DNA of 54,833 nucleotides from an uncultured Prevotella sp. (GCA_944321295.1 CALUKU010000021.1:1-54833); one strand, 5' to 3'. Positions 43,533-54,802 are shown, counted from the first letter of the stretch. A program made the numbers and translations. Notes: generated by a model not told the origin, from the letters alone.

Positions 43533-44582
43533 ATGAAACGTTTTTCTACAAAGTGTGCAGTGTTTTTTATTGCATTGTTGGTGTCGGTTCAGGTGTCGGC
43601 ATACGATTTCCGGGTCGGCGGACTGTGTTATGACATCTTGTCGCAAGACGATTTGACTTGTGCAGTGGTTGCCGGTGACGAGCCTTATTCGGGCAATATT
43701 ATTATTCCGGAACGAGTGACGTATGGCGGCCAGACTATGACTGTTGTTGCAATCGGTGCAAGAGCGTTTTATGAAGACCCGGTGACGAGCGTGGTAATAG
43801 GCAACTCGGTGACCGACATAGGCTATTATGCCTTTCGTCTTTGCTCAAGCCTTGAGCATGTGACATTCGGCAATTCCGTTGCGAGCATAGGCTATAATGC
43901 TTTTGAGGATTGCCCTAACCTGACGGATTTTGTATTCCCCAGCACGCTGCGGTCGATAGGACGCCTGGCTTTTACGGGTTGCACTGGACTTACGAAAGTG
44001 ACCATCCCCGACTCGGTCACGGAGATGGGCTCCGCCGAATTTCATTTTTGTCTAAACCTCAAGGAGGCGGTTGTAGGCAACTCGGTCGAAACAATGGATG
44101 AGACTTTTGGCAGCTGCGACAATTTGGAGCGCGTGGTCATCGGGCGTTCGGTGAATAAAATCATGCCAGCGACGTTTAGATATTGCGAAAGCCTGAGAAC
44201 CATATACCTGCTGAACCCCGTGCCTCCGACTGTGCTTGAACCGAGCCAGTTCACCCAGCAGAATTATGCCAACGCAACGTTGTATGTGCCTGAAGGCTCG
44301 CTGTCAGCCTACCAGGCTGCCGACCCGTGGATGAACTTCTATAGCATAAAGGAGTTTGAGACGACAGACGTGTCGGATGTCGAGGCTGCCGGGTTAAGTG
44401 TTAGTGCTGACGGTGGTAACATCATTGTAGAGAACGCTCATGGCCGCGTATCTGTCTACACCGTATCGGGCGCATTGGTGGGCAGTGCCGATGCCGACGG
44501 CGGCCGCGTAACCATAGCCGTTCCGGGGCGTGGCGTATATGTCGTGAAGGCTGGCGGCAAGGCCGTTAAGGTAAGTTTGTGA
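43533..44582 (+). CDS. BspA-like leucine-rich repeat protein with T9SS sorting domain
   Basis: Predicted cell-surface protein of 349 aa. The signal FSTKCAVFFIALLVSVQVSA is followed by about seven LRR_5/BspA-type repeats (residues 65-235; e.g. AIGARAFYEDPVTSVVIGNS, SIGYNAFEDCPNLTDFVFPS). A BspA-like spacer follows (LYVPEGSLSAYQAADPWMNF). The last 65 residues (NIIVENAHGRVSVYTVSGALV...GRGVYVVKAGGKAVKVSL) match a type A T9SS C-terminal domain, so the operon at 3607-9653 probably exports it. The DNA is visibly more AT-rich than its neighbours, which may indicate transfer. It follows the putative RNA unit and ends in a bidirectional terminator. Confidence 0.9.
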   Translation: MKRFSTKCAVFFIALLVSVQVSAYDFRVGGLCYDILSQDDLTCAVVAGDEPYSGNIIIPERVTYGGQTMTVVAIGARAFYEDPVTSVVIGNSVTDIGYYAFRLCSSLEHVTFGNSVASIGYNAFEDCPNLTDFVFPSTLRSIGRLAFTGCTGLTKVTIPDSVTEMGSAEFHFCLNLKEAVVGNSVETMDETFGSCDNLERVVIGRSVNKIMPATFRYCESLRTIYLLNPVPPTVLEPSQFTQQNYANATLYVPEGSLSAYQAADPWMNFYSIKEFETTDVSDVEAAGLSVSADGGNIIVENAHGRVSVYTVSGALVGSADADGGRVTIAVPGRGVYVVKAGGKAVKVSL

Positions 44583-44615
44583 GGGGGAAGACCGCCAAAT
44601 CGCGTTGCGATGTAT

Positions 44616-44660
44616 ATATAAAAAGGTGGTTGCGTTCATGGCGCAACCACCTTTTTATAT
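44616..44660. terminator. Bidirectional terminator
   Basis: Perfect 15-bp stem AAAAAGGTGGTTGCG (44620-44634) with CGCAACCACCTTTTT (44642-44656). Confidence 0.9.
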
Positions 44661-44714
44661 TAATAAATATTGAGAAAAAACGTAAAATACGCTGTACATG
44701 TTGGATTTTTTTGC

Positions 44715-44722
44715 TAAATTTG
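44715..44722 (+). promoter_or_regulatory. guaB -7 element, TAAATTTG
   Basis: Matches TAnnTTTG, followed by CACGC, 25 bases before the guaB ATG. Confidence 0.55.
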
Positions 44723-44744
44723 CACGCAATAAATTCCAAAGTAA

Positions 44745-46226
<1,482 letters not shown>

Positions 46227-46291
46227 TCAGGCGCCGCCCGGCCGCGTCTTGGCCGGCGTGAAGCGACGATACAGAATATTTAGACATCAAA

Positions 46292-47719
46292 ATGAAGTTC
46301 CTGAATCTTTTAGCTGCCATGCTCCTTTGCGGGGGCATGGCTTATGCGCAACAGGATGACCCCGTGGTGATGAAAATCAACGGCATGCCGATATTGCGCT
46401 CCGAGTTCGAGTATTCTTACAATAAGAACAACTCAGACGACGTCATCGACAAGAAAACGGTTGACGAGTATGTCGACCTTTTCATAAATTATAAGTTGAA
46501 GGTGGCCGCCGCCTACGACGCCAAGCTCGATACGCTCGGCTCTTTCAAGAAAGAGTTTGCCACGTATCGCGACCAAGAGGTGCGTCCCGCATTTGTCGAC
46601 AGCACCGACATTATGGCCGAGGCACACGCCATCTACGACCGCACCAAGGAGCGCATTGGCGACCGCGGACTTATTAAGACCTCGCACATTCTGATGTATG
46701 TAACGCAGAAGGCCCCCGCCGAAAAGCGCGAGGAGGCACGCCACCGTGCCGACTCACTTTACTCGGTGCTCAAGGCCGGAGGCGACTTCGCCGAACTGGC
46801 GCGCAAGTATTCGCAAGACCCCGGCTCGGCAAGGAACGGCGGCGAACTGCCTTGGTTCCAGCCCGGACAGACCTTTAAGGAGTTCGAGGATGCGGCTTAC
46901 GCGTTGCAGCCCGGCGAGATGAGCGCCGTCGTAGAGTCGCCCGTGGGCTATCACATCATTCTGATGAAGGCCCGCAAGCAGATTGATCCGTTCGATTCGC
47001 TTAAGAGTAGCATATTGCGCTTCATCGACATGCGCGGCATACGCGAGCATATCATCGACAGGAAGATTGACAGCCTTGTGATGGCTTCATCCGGTAAGCT
47101 TACTAAGGAGGACGTCGTTGCTGAAAAGGCGGAGGAACTTTCCGAAAAAGACTTGAACTTGAAGTATCTCATCCGCGAATATCACGACGGCCTGCTGCTT
47201 TACGAAATCAGCAACCGCACGGTGTGGGAGAAGGCCGCCAACGACGAGAAGGGCCTTGAGGAATATTTCAACAAGAACAAGAAGAAGTATTATTGGTCAG
47301 AACCGAGATACAAGGGAATGGTCTACCACGTTAAGCAAAAAGCCGACGTGGCCGCCGTCCGTAAGAGTGTCGAGGGCGTGCCGTTCAGCAAGTGGGCCGA
47401 CGTGCTCCGCACGACGTTCAACAACGACTCTGTGTTGAGGATACGCGTGGAGAAAGGCATATTCAAGGAAGGCGACAACGCATTCATCGACAAGATGGTG
47501 TTCAAGAAGGACACCACGGTCACACAGCTTAAGGATTTCCCCATAGACGCCGTTTACGGCAAGCTGCTTAAGAAGAAGCCGGACAGCTATGAGGACGTGC
47601 GCGGCCTCGTTACGGCCGACTACCAGGAAATGCTCGAGAAGCAATGGGTGGCCGAACTGCGTAGGAAGTATCCCGTTGAGATTTACCGTGACGTGCTTGA
47701 AACCATAAATAAACATTAG
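46292..47719 (+). CDS. Periplasmic parvulin-type peptidyl-prolyl isomerase
   Basis: Exported PPIase/chaperone, 475 aa, with signal MKFLNLLAAMLLCGGMAYAQ. After a SurA-like N-terminal region (VVMKINGMPILRSEFEYSYNKNN), a rotamase domain lies at about 125-230: IKTSHILMYVTQ, DFAELARKYSQDPGSARNGGELPWFQPGQTFKEFEDAAYAL, SPVGYHIILMKARKQ. The C-terminal half has a second, weaker parvulin-like segment (YKGMVYHVKQKADVAAVRKSV). It probably assists outer-membrane protein folding. It is 10 bases before the SurA-like gene. Confidence 0.9.
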   Translation: MKFLNLLAAMLLCGGMAYAQQDDPVVMKINGMPILRSEFEYSYNKNNSDDVIDKKTVDEYVDLFINYKLKVAAAYDAKLDTLGSFKKEFATYRDQEVRPAFVDSTDIMAEAHAIYDRTKERIGDRGLIKTSHILMYVTQKAPAEKREEARHRADSLYSVLKAGGDFAELARKYSQDPGSARNGGELPWFQPGQTFKEFEDAAYALQPGEMSAVVESPVGYHIILMKARKQIDPFDSLKSSILRFIDMRGIREHIIDRKIDSLVMASSGKLTKEDVVAEKAEELSEKDLNLKYLIREYHDGLLLYEISNRTVWEKAANDEKGLEEYFNKNKKKYYWSEPRYKGMVYHVKQKADVAAVRKSVEGVPFSKWADVLRTTFNNDSVLRIRVEKGIFKEGDNAFIDKMVFKKDTTVTQLKDFPIDAVYGKLLKKKPDSYEDVRGLVTADYQEMLEKQWVAELRRKYPVEIYRDVLETINKH

Positions 47720-47729
47720 AAACATCGAG

Positions 47730-49175
47730 ATGAAGATAATAGGCAAGACGGCCTTGTGGCTTGCGGCGTCGGCTACTTTCTTGTGCGGCGTCAGCGCGGG
47801 CAATATCGGCGGCGGTGTGAACGACGGCGAGGTGGCTGCTAAGGCCGACTCCGTCGAGGCCGCGCCAGACCCTGCCAGCGTCATCGACGAAGTGATATGG
47901 GTGGTGGGCGACGAGCCCATTCTCCTGTCGGACGTTGAGAACGTCAGGCTGCAAGGTGAGATGGAAGGCGTCAAATGGGACGGAAATCCCGACTGCGTGA
48001 TACCCGAACAGATTGCCGTGCAGAAGCTTTTCCTGCATCAGGCGGCCATTGACAGTATCGAGGTGAGCGAGTCTGAGGTGGCGCAGAGCGTTGAACATCA
48101 GATTAACTACTGGATACAGATGGTAGGCGGAAGCAAGGAAAAGCTCGAGGAATACAAGAACATGAGCCTCACCGAGCTGCGACAGACGCTTCATGACGAC
48201 TTCCGCGACCGTCTGCTCATTGAGCGCGAGCGCGAGAAACTGGTTGAGAACATCACCGTTTCGCCGGCCGACGTGCGCCGTTATTTTGACGCCCTGCCGG
48301 CTGACAGCCTGCCGATAATACCCACGGAGGTCGAGGTTCAGATAATAACGCGCACCCCGCGGGTGGACCAGAAGGAGATTGACCGCATCAAGAACGAGCT
48401 GCGTGAGTACACGGACCGTGTGACCAAAGGCGAAACTTCGTTCGCGACGTTGGCTCGTCTTTATTCCGAAGACCCCGGAACGGCGCGCCAAGGCGGTGAG
48501 TTCCAAGACTATGTAGGCCGCGGCATGCTTGACCCTACGTTCGCGAGCGTGGCCTTCAACCTTACAGACCCTAAGAAGATATCCAAGATTGTGGAAACCG
48601 AGTTCGGTTATCACATAATCCAATTGATTGACAAGCGCGGCGACAAAATCAAGGTCCGCCATATATTAAAGAAGCCGAAGGTAACCCAGCAGGCCGTCGA
48701 CCTTGCCGCGTCGCAGCTTGACTCGATAGCTAACGACATCCGTGCGGGCAAGTTTACGTTTGACGAGGCCGCCTCGTTCATATCAGACGATAAGGACACG
48801 CGCAACAACAACGGCCTCATGGCTAACATGACTGACGACGGCCGCATGACGAGCCGTTTCCAAATGCGCAACCTTCCGTCAGAAGTTGCAAAGGTAGTGG
48901 ATACGCTCAAGGTGGGGCAGGTGTCCGCTCCGTTCCAGATGATCAGCGAGAAGAACGGCAAGACGATGTGCGCCATAGTGCTGTTGAAGAACCGCATCGA
49001 CACCCATCGCGCCACGATAACCGAAGACTTCCAGACGATGAAGAACATTGTGCTGGCAAAGCGCAAGGAAGAATTCGTCGACAATTGGGTAAGGAGCAAG
49101 ATTAAGAGCACTTACGTGCGCATTAACGACCGCTACAAAGGTTGTGATTTCAAGTACGAAGGTTGGATTAAATGA
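47730..49175 (+). CDS. surA: SurA-like periplasmic chaperone/PPIase
   Basis: Periplasmic chaperone for outer-membrane proteins, 481 aa, with signal KIIGKTALWLAASATFLCGVSAG. The SurA N-terminal domain starts VIDEVIWVVGDEPILLSDVENVRLQ. Two parvulin domains follow: about 190-300 (TSFATLARLYSEDPGTARQGGEFQDYVGRGMLDPTF..., EFGYHIIQLIDKRGDKIKVRHILKKP) and about 305-410 (KFTFDEAASFISDDKDTRNNNG). This two-PPIase plan is that of SurA. It overlaps the OstA-like gene by 4 bases. The symbol is assigned by architecture and context. Confidence 0.85.
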   Translation: MKIIGKTALWLAASATFLCGVSAGNIGGGVNDGEVAAKADSVEAAPDPASVIDEVIWVVGDEPILLSDVENVRLQGEMEGVKWDGNPDCVIPEQIAVQKLFLHQAAIDSIEVSESEVAQSVEHQINYWIQMVGGSKEKLEEYKNMSLTELRQTLHDDFRDRLLIEREREKLVENITVSPADVRRYFDALPADSLPIIPTEVEVQIITRTPRVDQKEIDRIKNELREYTDRVTKGETSFATLARLYSEDPGTARQGGEFQDYVGRGMLDPTFASVAFNLTDPKKISKIVETEFGYHIIQLIDKRGDKIKVRHILKKPKVTQQAVDLAASQLDSIANDIRAGKFTFDEAASFISDDKDTRNNNGLMANMTDDGRMTSRFQMRNLPSEVAKVVDTLKVGQVSAPFQMISEKNGKTMCAIVLLKNRIDTHRATITEDFQTMKNIVLAKRKEEFVDNWVRSKIKSTYVRINDRYKGCDFKYEGWIK

Positions 49176-50938
49176 CGATAAGCGACAACTTAAGAAACTT
49201 TTTCGGGGGGCATAGGATTCTGATAATTGCAGTCCTATGCCTTTTTGGACTTGGCATGGTGCAGTCGCGCCAGGCTCCGAAGAAGAAGCGCCGGGCCAAG
49301 ACCGACGAGCGCGTCTATCTGGTTCATGCCGACAGGCTGCGCTTCGACCAGTACAGCGCGAACCCTACTGCGCAGATACTTAACGGCAACGTGGCCTTCC
49401 GCCACAAGGGCGCCAAGCTGTATTGCGACAGCGCTTACTTCTACCAGGCTTCCAACTCGTTCCGTGCCTTCGGGCATGTTAGGATGTACCAAGGCGACAC
49501 TTTGTCGCTCTTCAGTGACTACGCCTATTACGACGGCAACGACCAGATGGCCGAGGCGAGGCGCAACGTGGTGCTGACGCACAGGAAGACCAAGCTATAC
49601 ACCGACAGCCTGAACTACGACCGCCTTTACGGCATAGGCTATTTCTTTGAAGGCGGAAAGATGGTTGACAAGCAGAACACGCTCGTTTCAGACTGGGGCG
49701 AGTATGACACGGAAACGAGGATGGCCGTGTTCAACTACAATGTGAACCTTAAGAATCCAAAGTTCGTGCTTACCACCGACACCCTGCATTATGACACGCG
49801 CACGTCGCTGGCGCACATCGTAGGCCCGTCGGAGATTACGTCGGGCGAGAGCGTGATACACACTTCGCAGGGATATTATGACACAAACAAGGACCTTGCC
49901 CGCCTTTACGGCCGCTCTACGCTGAGCAACAACGGCAAGGAGATGACCGGCGACAGCCTTTTCCACAACGAGAAGACGGGCGTGAGCGAGGGCTTCGGCA
50001 ACGTGGTTTACAACGACACGGTGAACAAGAACCAGATGACGAGCAACTACTTTTGGTACAACGACAGCACGGGCTACGCCTTCGCCACCGACAGCGCCGT
50101 GCTGAAGGAGTATTCGCAGGGCGACACGCTCTTCGTACATTCAGACACGATGAAGGTTTACACCTTTAATATAAACACCGACTCGGTTTACCGCAAGGCT
50201 CATTGTTACCCTAAGGTTAGGGCCTTCCGCACCGACGTGCAGGCCGTGTGCGACTCGCTCGTGTACAACACGAAGGACTCGTGCATGACGATGTATAAGG
50301 ACCCCATCGTGTGGAACGCCGACCGCCAGCTGTTAGGCGAGATGATAGAGGTGTTCATGAAGGACTCCACCGTCGACCGCGCGCACGTCGTCAACCAGGC
50401 CCTTTCAGTAGAGCGGCTGCCCGACAGCACGCACTACAACCAGATAGCCTCGCGCGAGATGTTCGGATTTTTCGACAAGGGAGAGCTTCGCAAGGCCGAG
50501 GCCGTAGGCAACGTGCAGTGCGTCTACTACTTCCAGGACGACAAGGACAGCTCGCTGATAAGCATGACTTACATGGAAACCGACACCATGCGCATGTTCA
50601 TGAAGGACCGCCAGCTGCAGTCTATCTGGACGTGCAAGCACAACAGCGTGATGTATCCCATAACGCAGATACCGCCGTCGAAGAAGGAGCTGCCGTCGTT
50701 CGCGTGGTTCGACTACATCCGTCCGTTGGATAAGTACGACATATTCAACTGGCGCGGCAAGGCCAAGGGCACCGAGCTGCGCAACATCCAGAGGCGTTCG
50801 GCCCCGTTGCAGTTTATCAATGCCGGCGGCGTAGTGTCGGCCGAGGGTGACAAGCTCGTTCCAGTCGCGGCACCCGCTCAGCTGGCCGAGGCGGTGAAAG
50901 CCGACGAGCCGTCGCCTGAAAGCCGTGCCGAGGAATAA
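49172..50938 (+). CDS. OstA/LptA-like LPS transport protein
   Basis: A 588-aa protein with an N-terminal membrane/signal segment (ILIIAVLCLFGLGMVQS) followed by OstA-type beta-jellyroll repeats: VYLVHADRLRFDQ...AQILNGNVAFRHKGAKLYCDSAYFYQ, then AEARRNVVLTHRKTKLYTDSLNYD, and similar units to about residue 400. In the family this fold makes the periplasmic LPS bridge (LptA) or the N-domain of LptD. No LptD barrel is present, so it is LptA-like. The start codon overlaps the surA-like stop (ATGA), so they are translationally coupled. The last 50 residues are Ala/Glu-rich. Confidence 0.88.
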   Translation: MTISDNLRNFFGGHRILIIAVLCLFGLGMVQSRQAPKKKRRAKTDERVYLVHADRLRFDQYSANPTAQILNGNVAFRHKGAKLYCDSAYFYQASNSFRAFGHVRMYQGDTLSLFSDYAYYDGNDQMAEARRNVVLTHRKTKLYTDSLNYDRLYGIGYFFEGGKMVDKQNTLVSDWGEYDTETRMAVFNYNVNLKNPKFVLTTDTLHYDTRTSLAHIVGPSEITSGESVIHTSQGYYDTNKDLARLYGRSTLSNNGKEMTGDSLFHNEKTGVSEGFGNVVYNDTVNKNQMTSNYFWYNDSTGYAFATDSAVLKEYSQGDTLFVHSDTMKVYTFNINTDSVYRKAHCYPKVRAFRTDVQAVCDSLVYNTKDSCMTMYKDPIVWNADRQLLGEMIEVFMKDSTVDRAHVVNQALSVERLPDSTHYNQIASREMFGFFDKGELRKAEAVGNVQCVYYFQDDKDSSLISMTYMETDTMRMFMKDRQLQSIWTCKHNSVMYPITQIPPSKKELPSFAWFDYIRPLDKYDIFNWRGKAKGTELRNIQRRSAPLQFINAGGVVSAEGDKLVPVAAPAQLAEAVKADEPSPESRAEE

Positions 50939-50952
50939 AAGCAGTCAAGCGT

Positions 50953-51246
50953 ATGGGACTTTTCAGCATAAGGAAGCCGCGCGGCTTCCGCCACGAATAC
51001 ATCTATGCCGACGACCGCAAGCAGCGGCTGAAGGCCGTTGAAGAGCGGGCCAAGGCCGAGCTTGGCATGCCCGCCGCCGAGCGGCCTGACGCCGAGCGCA
51101 TACGGGGCATGTTCATCGGCGCCACCAGGCATGCCCGCCGCCGCCGCGAGCGGCGGCTGTCAGGAGGCTTCGTGCTGAGTTACGGCATAATCGTCGTGCT
51201 GCTCGTAATCCTCGTTGCGGTGTGGAAGATGTTGCTCTCCATGTAG
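50953..51246 (+). CDS. Small membrane protein of unknown function
   Basis: A 97-aa protein (MGLFSIRKPRGFRHEYIYADDRKQRLKAVEERAKAELG...) with a highly basic N-terminal two-thirds and one C-terminal transmembrane helix (LSYGIIVVLLVILVAVWKMLL). It is 14 bases after the OstA-like gene, at the end of the envelope-assembly operon. This location next to LPS and outer-membrane protein genes is conserved in my impression of Bacteroidales, but I know no function for it. Confidence 0.85.
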   Translation: MGLFSIRKPRGFRHEYIYADDRKQRLKAVEERAKAELGMPAAERPDAERIRGMFIGATRHARRRRERRLSGGFVLSYGIIVVLLVILVAVWKMLLSM

Positions 51247-51352
51247 CCGCCGGCACCTTGCCTTAGGCTTTTTCCTGTGAAGTTTCAGCGAAGAACGCCT
51301 TTTGTTATTACTCAAATCGTAAATCATTGACAATCAGCAACTAGCCGTTTGC

Positions 51353-51441
51353 TTTGCAAAACGCCGCCTTTCGGCCTGCAATATGCCGCCTTTCATGCGC
51401 TGAAAGATGGCCTTTTGCGGCGTAAAAGGCCGCCTCTTGCC
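51353..51441. repeat. Dispersed palindrome module, copy 9
   Basis: Four units: GCAAAACGCCGCCTTTCGGC, CAATATGCCGCCTTTCATGC, GAAAGATGGCCTTTTGC and AAAAGGCCGCCTCTTGCC. It lies in the 259-base gap before mutL. The open frame that seems to extend mutL upstream starts inside this repeat. Confidence 0.75.
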
Positions 51442-51505
51442 AAGCCGTTGCCGGCCGACCCTGCGGCCGCCGGCGTTTCGGCACGGTGCTGTTAAGTATA
51501 ACACC

Positions 51506-53356
51506 ATGAGCGATATAATACAACTTTTGCCCGACTCGGTGGCCAACCAGATAGCCGCCGGCGAAGTGATACAGCGTCCTGCGTCGGTCATTAAGGAGCT
51601 TGTAGAGAACTCCGTCGACGCCGGGGCCAAGACCATAAACGTGCTCGTGATAGATGCGGGCCGCACGTCGATACAGGTTATCGACGACGGTTGCGGCATG
51701 TCTGAAACCGACGCGCGCATGTCGTTCGAGCGTCATGCCACGTCGAAGATACGCAAGGCCGACGACCTGTTCGCCCTGCGCACAATGGGCTTTCGCGGCG
51801 AGGCCCTCGCCTCGATAGCCGCCGTAGCCCAGGTTGAGCTTAAGACGCGCACGGCGGCCGACGACATAGGCACCCATCTGTCAATCTCAGGCTCGAAGGT
51901 GACGGGGCAGGAGCCCGTGTCGTGCCCCGTTGGCAGCAACTTCTCGGTGGAGAACATCTTCTATAACGTGCCCGCGCGCAGGAAGTTCCTCAAGTCCAAC
52001 GCCACCGAGCTTAACAACATCCTCGCCGCCTTCGAGCGCATAGCACTCGTGTATCCGCAGATAACGTTCACCTTCCACAGCAACGGCGCCGAGCTGTTCA
52101 ACCTGCGAGGGGGCGGCCTGCGCCAGCGCATTGTCGACATCTTCGGTAAGAAACTCAACCAAGACCTCCTGCCTCTGGGCGTCGACACAACGATATGCAA
52201 GGTCAGCGGCTTCATCGGCAAGCCCGAGTCTGCCCGCAAGAAAGGCGCCCACCAGTACTTCTTCGTCAACGGCCGCTACATGAAGCACCCCTATTTCCAC
52301 AAGGCGGTGATGACCGCCTACGAGCGCCTTGTGCCCGTAGGCGAGCAGGTTCCGTATTTCATTTACTTTGAAATCAACCCCGAAGACATCGACGTCAACA
52401 TCCATCCTACCAAGACCGAGATAAAGTTTGAGAACGAACAGACCGTCTGGCAGATCCTGACGGCCGCCGTCAAGGACGCCTTGGGACGCTTTAACGACGT
52501 GCCATCAATCGACTTCGACACCGAAGGCAAGCCCGACATACCCGTCTTCGACCCCTCGCGCGCCGGCTCTGCGGCGCCGAAGCTCGACTTCAATCCCGAG
52601 TACAACCCCTTCAAGCCGTCGCCGTCGCGTGTGCCGTCGGCCGTCGGCGGACAGGCGCCCGGCGGATGGGAGAAGCTTTATGACGGGCTCGACCTCGAAG
52701 CCTCGGACGCGTCCGGCGTCATGCCCGACGCCGAGGCGGACATCTTCGCCCCGCCCGCCGACGAGGAACAACCGGCGAGCGTAATCGACGAGAAGTCGCC
52801 CGCCCACTATCAGTATAAGGGCAAGTATATCATGACGGCCGTCAAGTCGGGCCTTATGATTATCGACCAGCACCGCGCGCACGTGCGCATACTATATGAA
52901 AAATACCTCGCCCGGATGGAAGGCAAGAGCGGAAAGCCGCAGCAGGTGCTTTTCCCCGAGATGGTGCAGTTTACGCCCTCTGAAGACGTAGTGCTGCAAA
53001 ACATCCTGCCCGACCTTGTGGGCCTCGGCTTCGAGCTTAGTCCGCTCGGCGGCGGCAGCTACTCGGTCAACGGCGTGCCGGCCGGGCTTGACGGTGTAGA
53101 CAACGTCAAGCTGCTTAAGGAGATGGTAGGCGAATCGGCCGAAACGGGCATGTCGGCTACCGGAGGCGTCAGCCGCAGGCTCGCCCTGCAGCTGGCCCGC
53201 AGCGCGGCGGTGCCTTACGGCCAGGTGCTCAACAATGCCGAGATGGAGGACATCGTCAACCGCCTGTTCACATGTTCTAACGTCAACTACACTCCTGACG
53301 GCAAACCGGTCATCAGCGTACTCAAGCAACAGGAGATAGAGAGGCTCTTCGGTTGA
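51506..53356 (+). CDS. mutL: DNA mismatch repair protein MutL
   Basis: Mismatch-repair ATPase that links MutS to downstream steps. 616 aa from ATG 51506. GHKL ATPase motifs: [22 protein letters not shown] (14-35, catalytic Glu31), DDGCGM (60-65), RHATSKI (76-82) and TMGFRGEAL (93-101). A linker (about 335-430) leads to the C-terminal dimerisation domain. There the nuclease motif DQHA(x)2E(x)4E reads [12 protein letters not shown], and no CPHGRP-like metal motif is seen near the end, so the endonuclease site looks incomplete. The upstream frame to 51407 runs through a repeat and is not coding. Confidence 0.95.
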   Translation: MSDIIQLLPDSVANQIAAGEVIQRPASVIKELVENSVDAGAKTINVLVIDAGRTSIQVIDDGCGMSETDARMSFERHATSKIRKADDLFALRTMGFRGEALASIAAVAQVELKTRTAADDIGTHLSISGSKVTGQEPVSCPVGSNFSVENIFYNVPARRKFLKSNATELNNILAAFERIALVYPQITFTFHSNGAELFNLRGGGLRQRIVDIFGKKLNQDLLPLGVDTTICKVSGFIGKPESARKKGAHQYFFVNGRYMKHPYFHKAVMTAYERLVPVGEQVPYFIYFEINPEDIDVNIHPTKTEIKFENEQTVWQILTAAVKDALGRFNDVPSIDFDTEGKPDIPVFDPSRAGSAAPKLDFNPEYNPFKPSPSRVPSAVGGQAPGGWEKLYDGLDLEASDASGVMPDAEADIFAPPADEEQPASVIDEKSPAHYQYKGKYIMTAVKSGLMIIDQHRAHVRILYEKYLARMEGKSGKPQQVLFPEMVQFTPSEDVVLQNILPDLVGLGFELSPLGGGSYSVNGVPAGLDGVDNVKLLKEMVGESAETGMSATGGVSRRLALQLARSAAVPYGQVLNNAEMEDIVNRLFTCSNVNYTPDGKPVISVLKQQEIERLFG

Positions 53357-53445
53357 AATGCCGATGAATTTATATGAATTTAATATTATTGACAGATAAA
53401 ATTAAAATAAATTGTAAAAAACATTTTTTAATTGGAAATTATTAC

Positions 53446-53453
53446 TATCTTTG
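53446..53453 (+). promoter_or_regulatory. OmpA-family gene -7 element, TATCTTTG
   Basis: Consensus -7 element in very AT-rich DNA, 67 bases before ATG 53521. The in-frame start at 53374 lies upstream of it and is therefore rejected. Confidence 0.65.
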
Positions 53454-53520
53454 CATTGTACACCCTCATAGAGTGAGAGGTGTGACAAAATGTTTTATTG
53501 ATTGTTTAATATTAAGAGTT

Positions 53521-54663
53521 ATGAAGAAATTATTTATCGCATTGCTTTTTGCGTGTGTTTCTGTGACCGGTATGGCACAGAACCAAGACATTACGGAGAA
53601 GTACAGCGTAGCTACCAACTCGTTCTGGAGCAATTGGTTCATCCAGGGCGGTGTTACTTGGGAAGCTTGGTACGGTAATTATGAGGACGGAAAGGGATTC
53701 TCAAAGAACCCGTTCAAGGCATTCCGTTCTAACCCGGGCGCTTCTATCGCCATCGGTAAGTGGTTCACTCCCGGCCTCGGACTTCGCACAAAAGTGCAGG
53801 GAATATGGGGTAAGTCGGTTTGGAACGACCGGAACATCGAAACCGAAAACGAGTATTGGATGGTGAACGAGCAGGTGCTCTTCAACTTGAGTAACCTCCT
53901 TTGCGGATACAACGAGAACCGCGTATGGAACTTCATTCCGTTCATCGGTGCCGGTTTGGCGCGTTCTTGCACATACGACCGCTATGCCATGGGCCTCAGC
54001 GTAGGTATTTTGAATGAGTTCTGGGTTAACAAGCGCCTCGCCATCAACTTCGAAATCGGATGGAACCGCTACGAGAGCGACATCTGCGGTATGCCCGCAG
54101 AAATGGGCTCTGGCATCATGAACCACCCCAACCACGTTTATGCTGAGGTAGGCGTAACGTTCAACCTCGGTAAGAGAACTTGGAACAAGGTGCCCGATGT
54201 TAACGCAATCAAGGCTCTTTCACAGTCGCAGATCGACGCACTCAACGCACAGCTGGCTGACGAAAAGGCTGAGAACGCACGTCTGAAGAACGAGCTTGCC
54301 AACAAGAAGGCTGAGCCTGCGGTTAAGGTTGAGAAGGAATATGTTACCAATCCGGTATCTGTATTCTTCAACATCGACAAGTCTAAGATTGCTTCGAAGA
54401 AGGATCTCGTAAACGTTAAGAACCTTGCCGACTACTCTAAGGACAACAACGCAACTCTCGTTGTGACAGGTTATGCCGACAGCGCAACAGGTCCCGCCGA
54501 CTACAACCGCGAGCTTTCACAGAAGCGTGCCGAAACAGTTGCTGACGAACTCGTTAAGATGGGCGTCAAGAGAGAGAACATAAAGATCGAGGCTAAGGGT
54601 GGTGTTGACACTCTCGTTCCTCCTTCTTACAACCGTCGCGCTACTGTTGAAATTGCTAAGTAA
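53521..54663 (+). CDS. OmpA-family outer-membrane protein
   Basis: Major-type outer-membrane protein of 380 aa. Signal MKKLFIALLFACVSVTGMAQ, then an eight-strand-like beta-barrel (about 30-225; GGVTWEAWYGNYEDG..., AINFEIGWNRY, HVYAEVGVTFNLGKRTW). A short coiled coil (ALSQSQIDALNAQLADEKAENARLKNELANKKAE) leads to a C-terminal OmpA-like peptidoglycan-binding domain (VSVFFNIDKSKIA..., VVTGYADSATGPADYNRELSQKRAETVADEL). The promoter and regular codon use suggest strong expression. It ends in a clear terminator. Confidence 0.95.
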   Translation: MKKLFIALLFACVSVTGMAQNQDITEKYSVATNSFWSNWFIQGGVTWEAWYGNYEDGKGFSKNPFKAFRSNPGASIAIGKWFTPGLGLRTKVQGIWGKSVWNDRNIETENEYWMVNEQVLFNLSNLLCGYNENRVWNFIPFIGAGLARSCTYDRYAMGLSVGILNEFWVNKRLAINFEIGWNRYESDICGMPAEMGSGIMNHPNHVYAEVGVTFNLGKRTWNKVPDVNAIKALSQSQIDALNAQLADEKAENARLKNELANKKAEPAVKVEKEYVTNPVSVFFNIDKSKIASKKDLVNVKNLADYSKDNNATLVVTGYADSATGPADYNRELSQKRAETVADELVKMGVKRENIKIEAKGGVDTLVPPSYNRRATVEIAK

Positions 54664-54688
54664 CAAGAGGTTTAGCTTAAGTTTAAGA

Positions 54689-54723
54689 AAGGTGCTCCGC
54701 CAATCGTGGAGCACCTTTTTTTG
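54689..54723 (+). terminator. OmpA-family gene terminator
   Basis: AAGGTGCTCC (54689-54698) with GGAGCACCTT (54708-54717), then a T-run. Confidence 0.9.
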
Positions 54724-54751
54724 ATTTTGCATCAAAAAAGTGGCGGAAAAT

Positions 54752-54782
54752 TTTGTAGTTTCAAAAAAATCGCATACCTTTG
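54752..54782 (+). promoter_or_regulatory. tRNA promoter
   Basis: TTTG (54752-54755), 19-base spacer, TACCTTTG (54775-54782), 20 bases before the tRNA 5' end. Confidence 0.75.
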
Positions 54783-54802
54783 CACTCGCTTACGACAAGT
54801 AA

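Noticed and set aside
51407-51505. N-terminal extension of MutL
   Set aside because: It starts inside palindrome module copy 9, and the family N-terminus begins at ATG 51506.
53374-53520. N-terminal extension of the OmpA-family protein
   Set aside because: It lies across the promoter at 53446-53453 and would bury the signal peptide 49 residues inside the protein.
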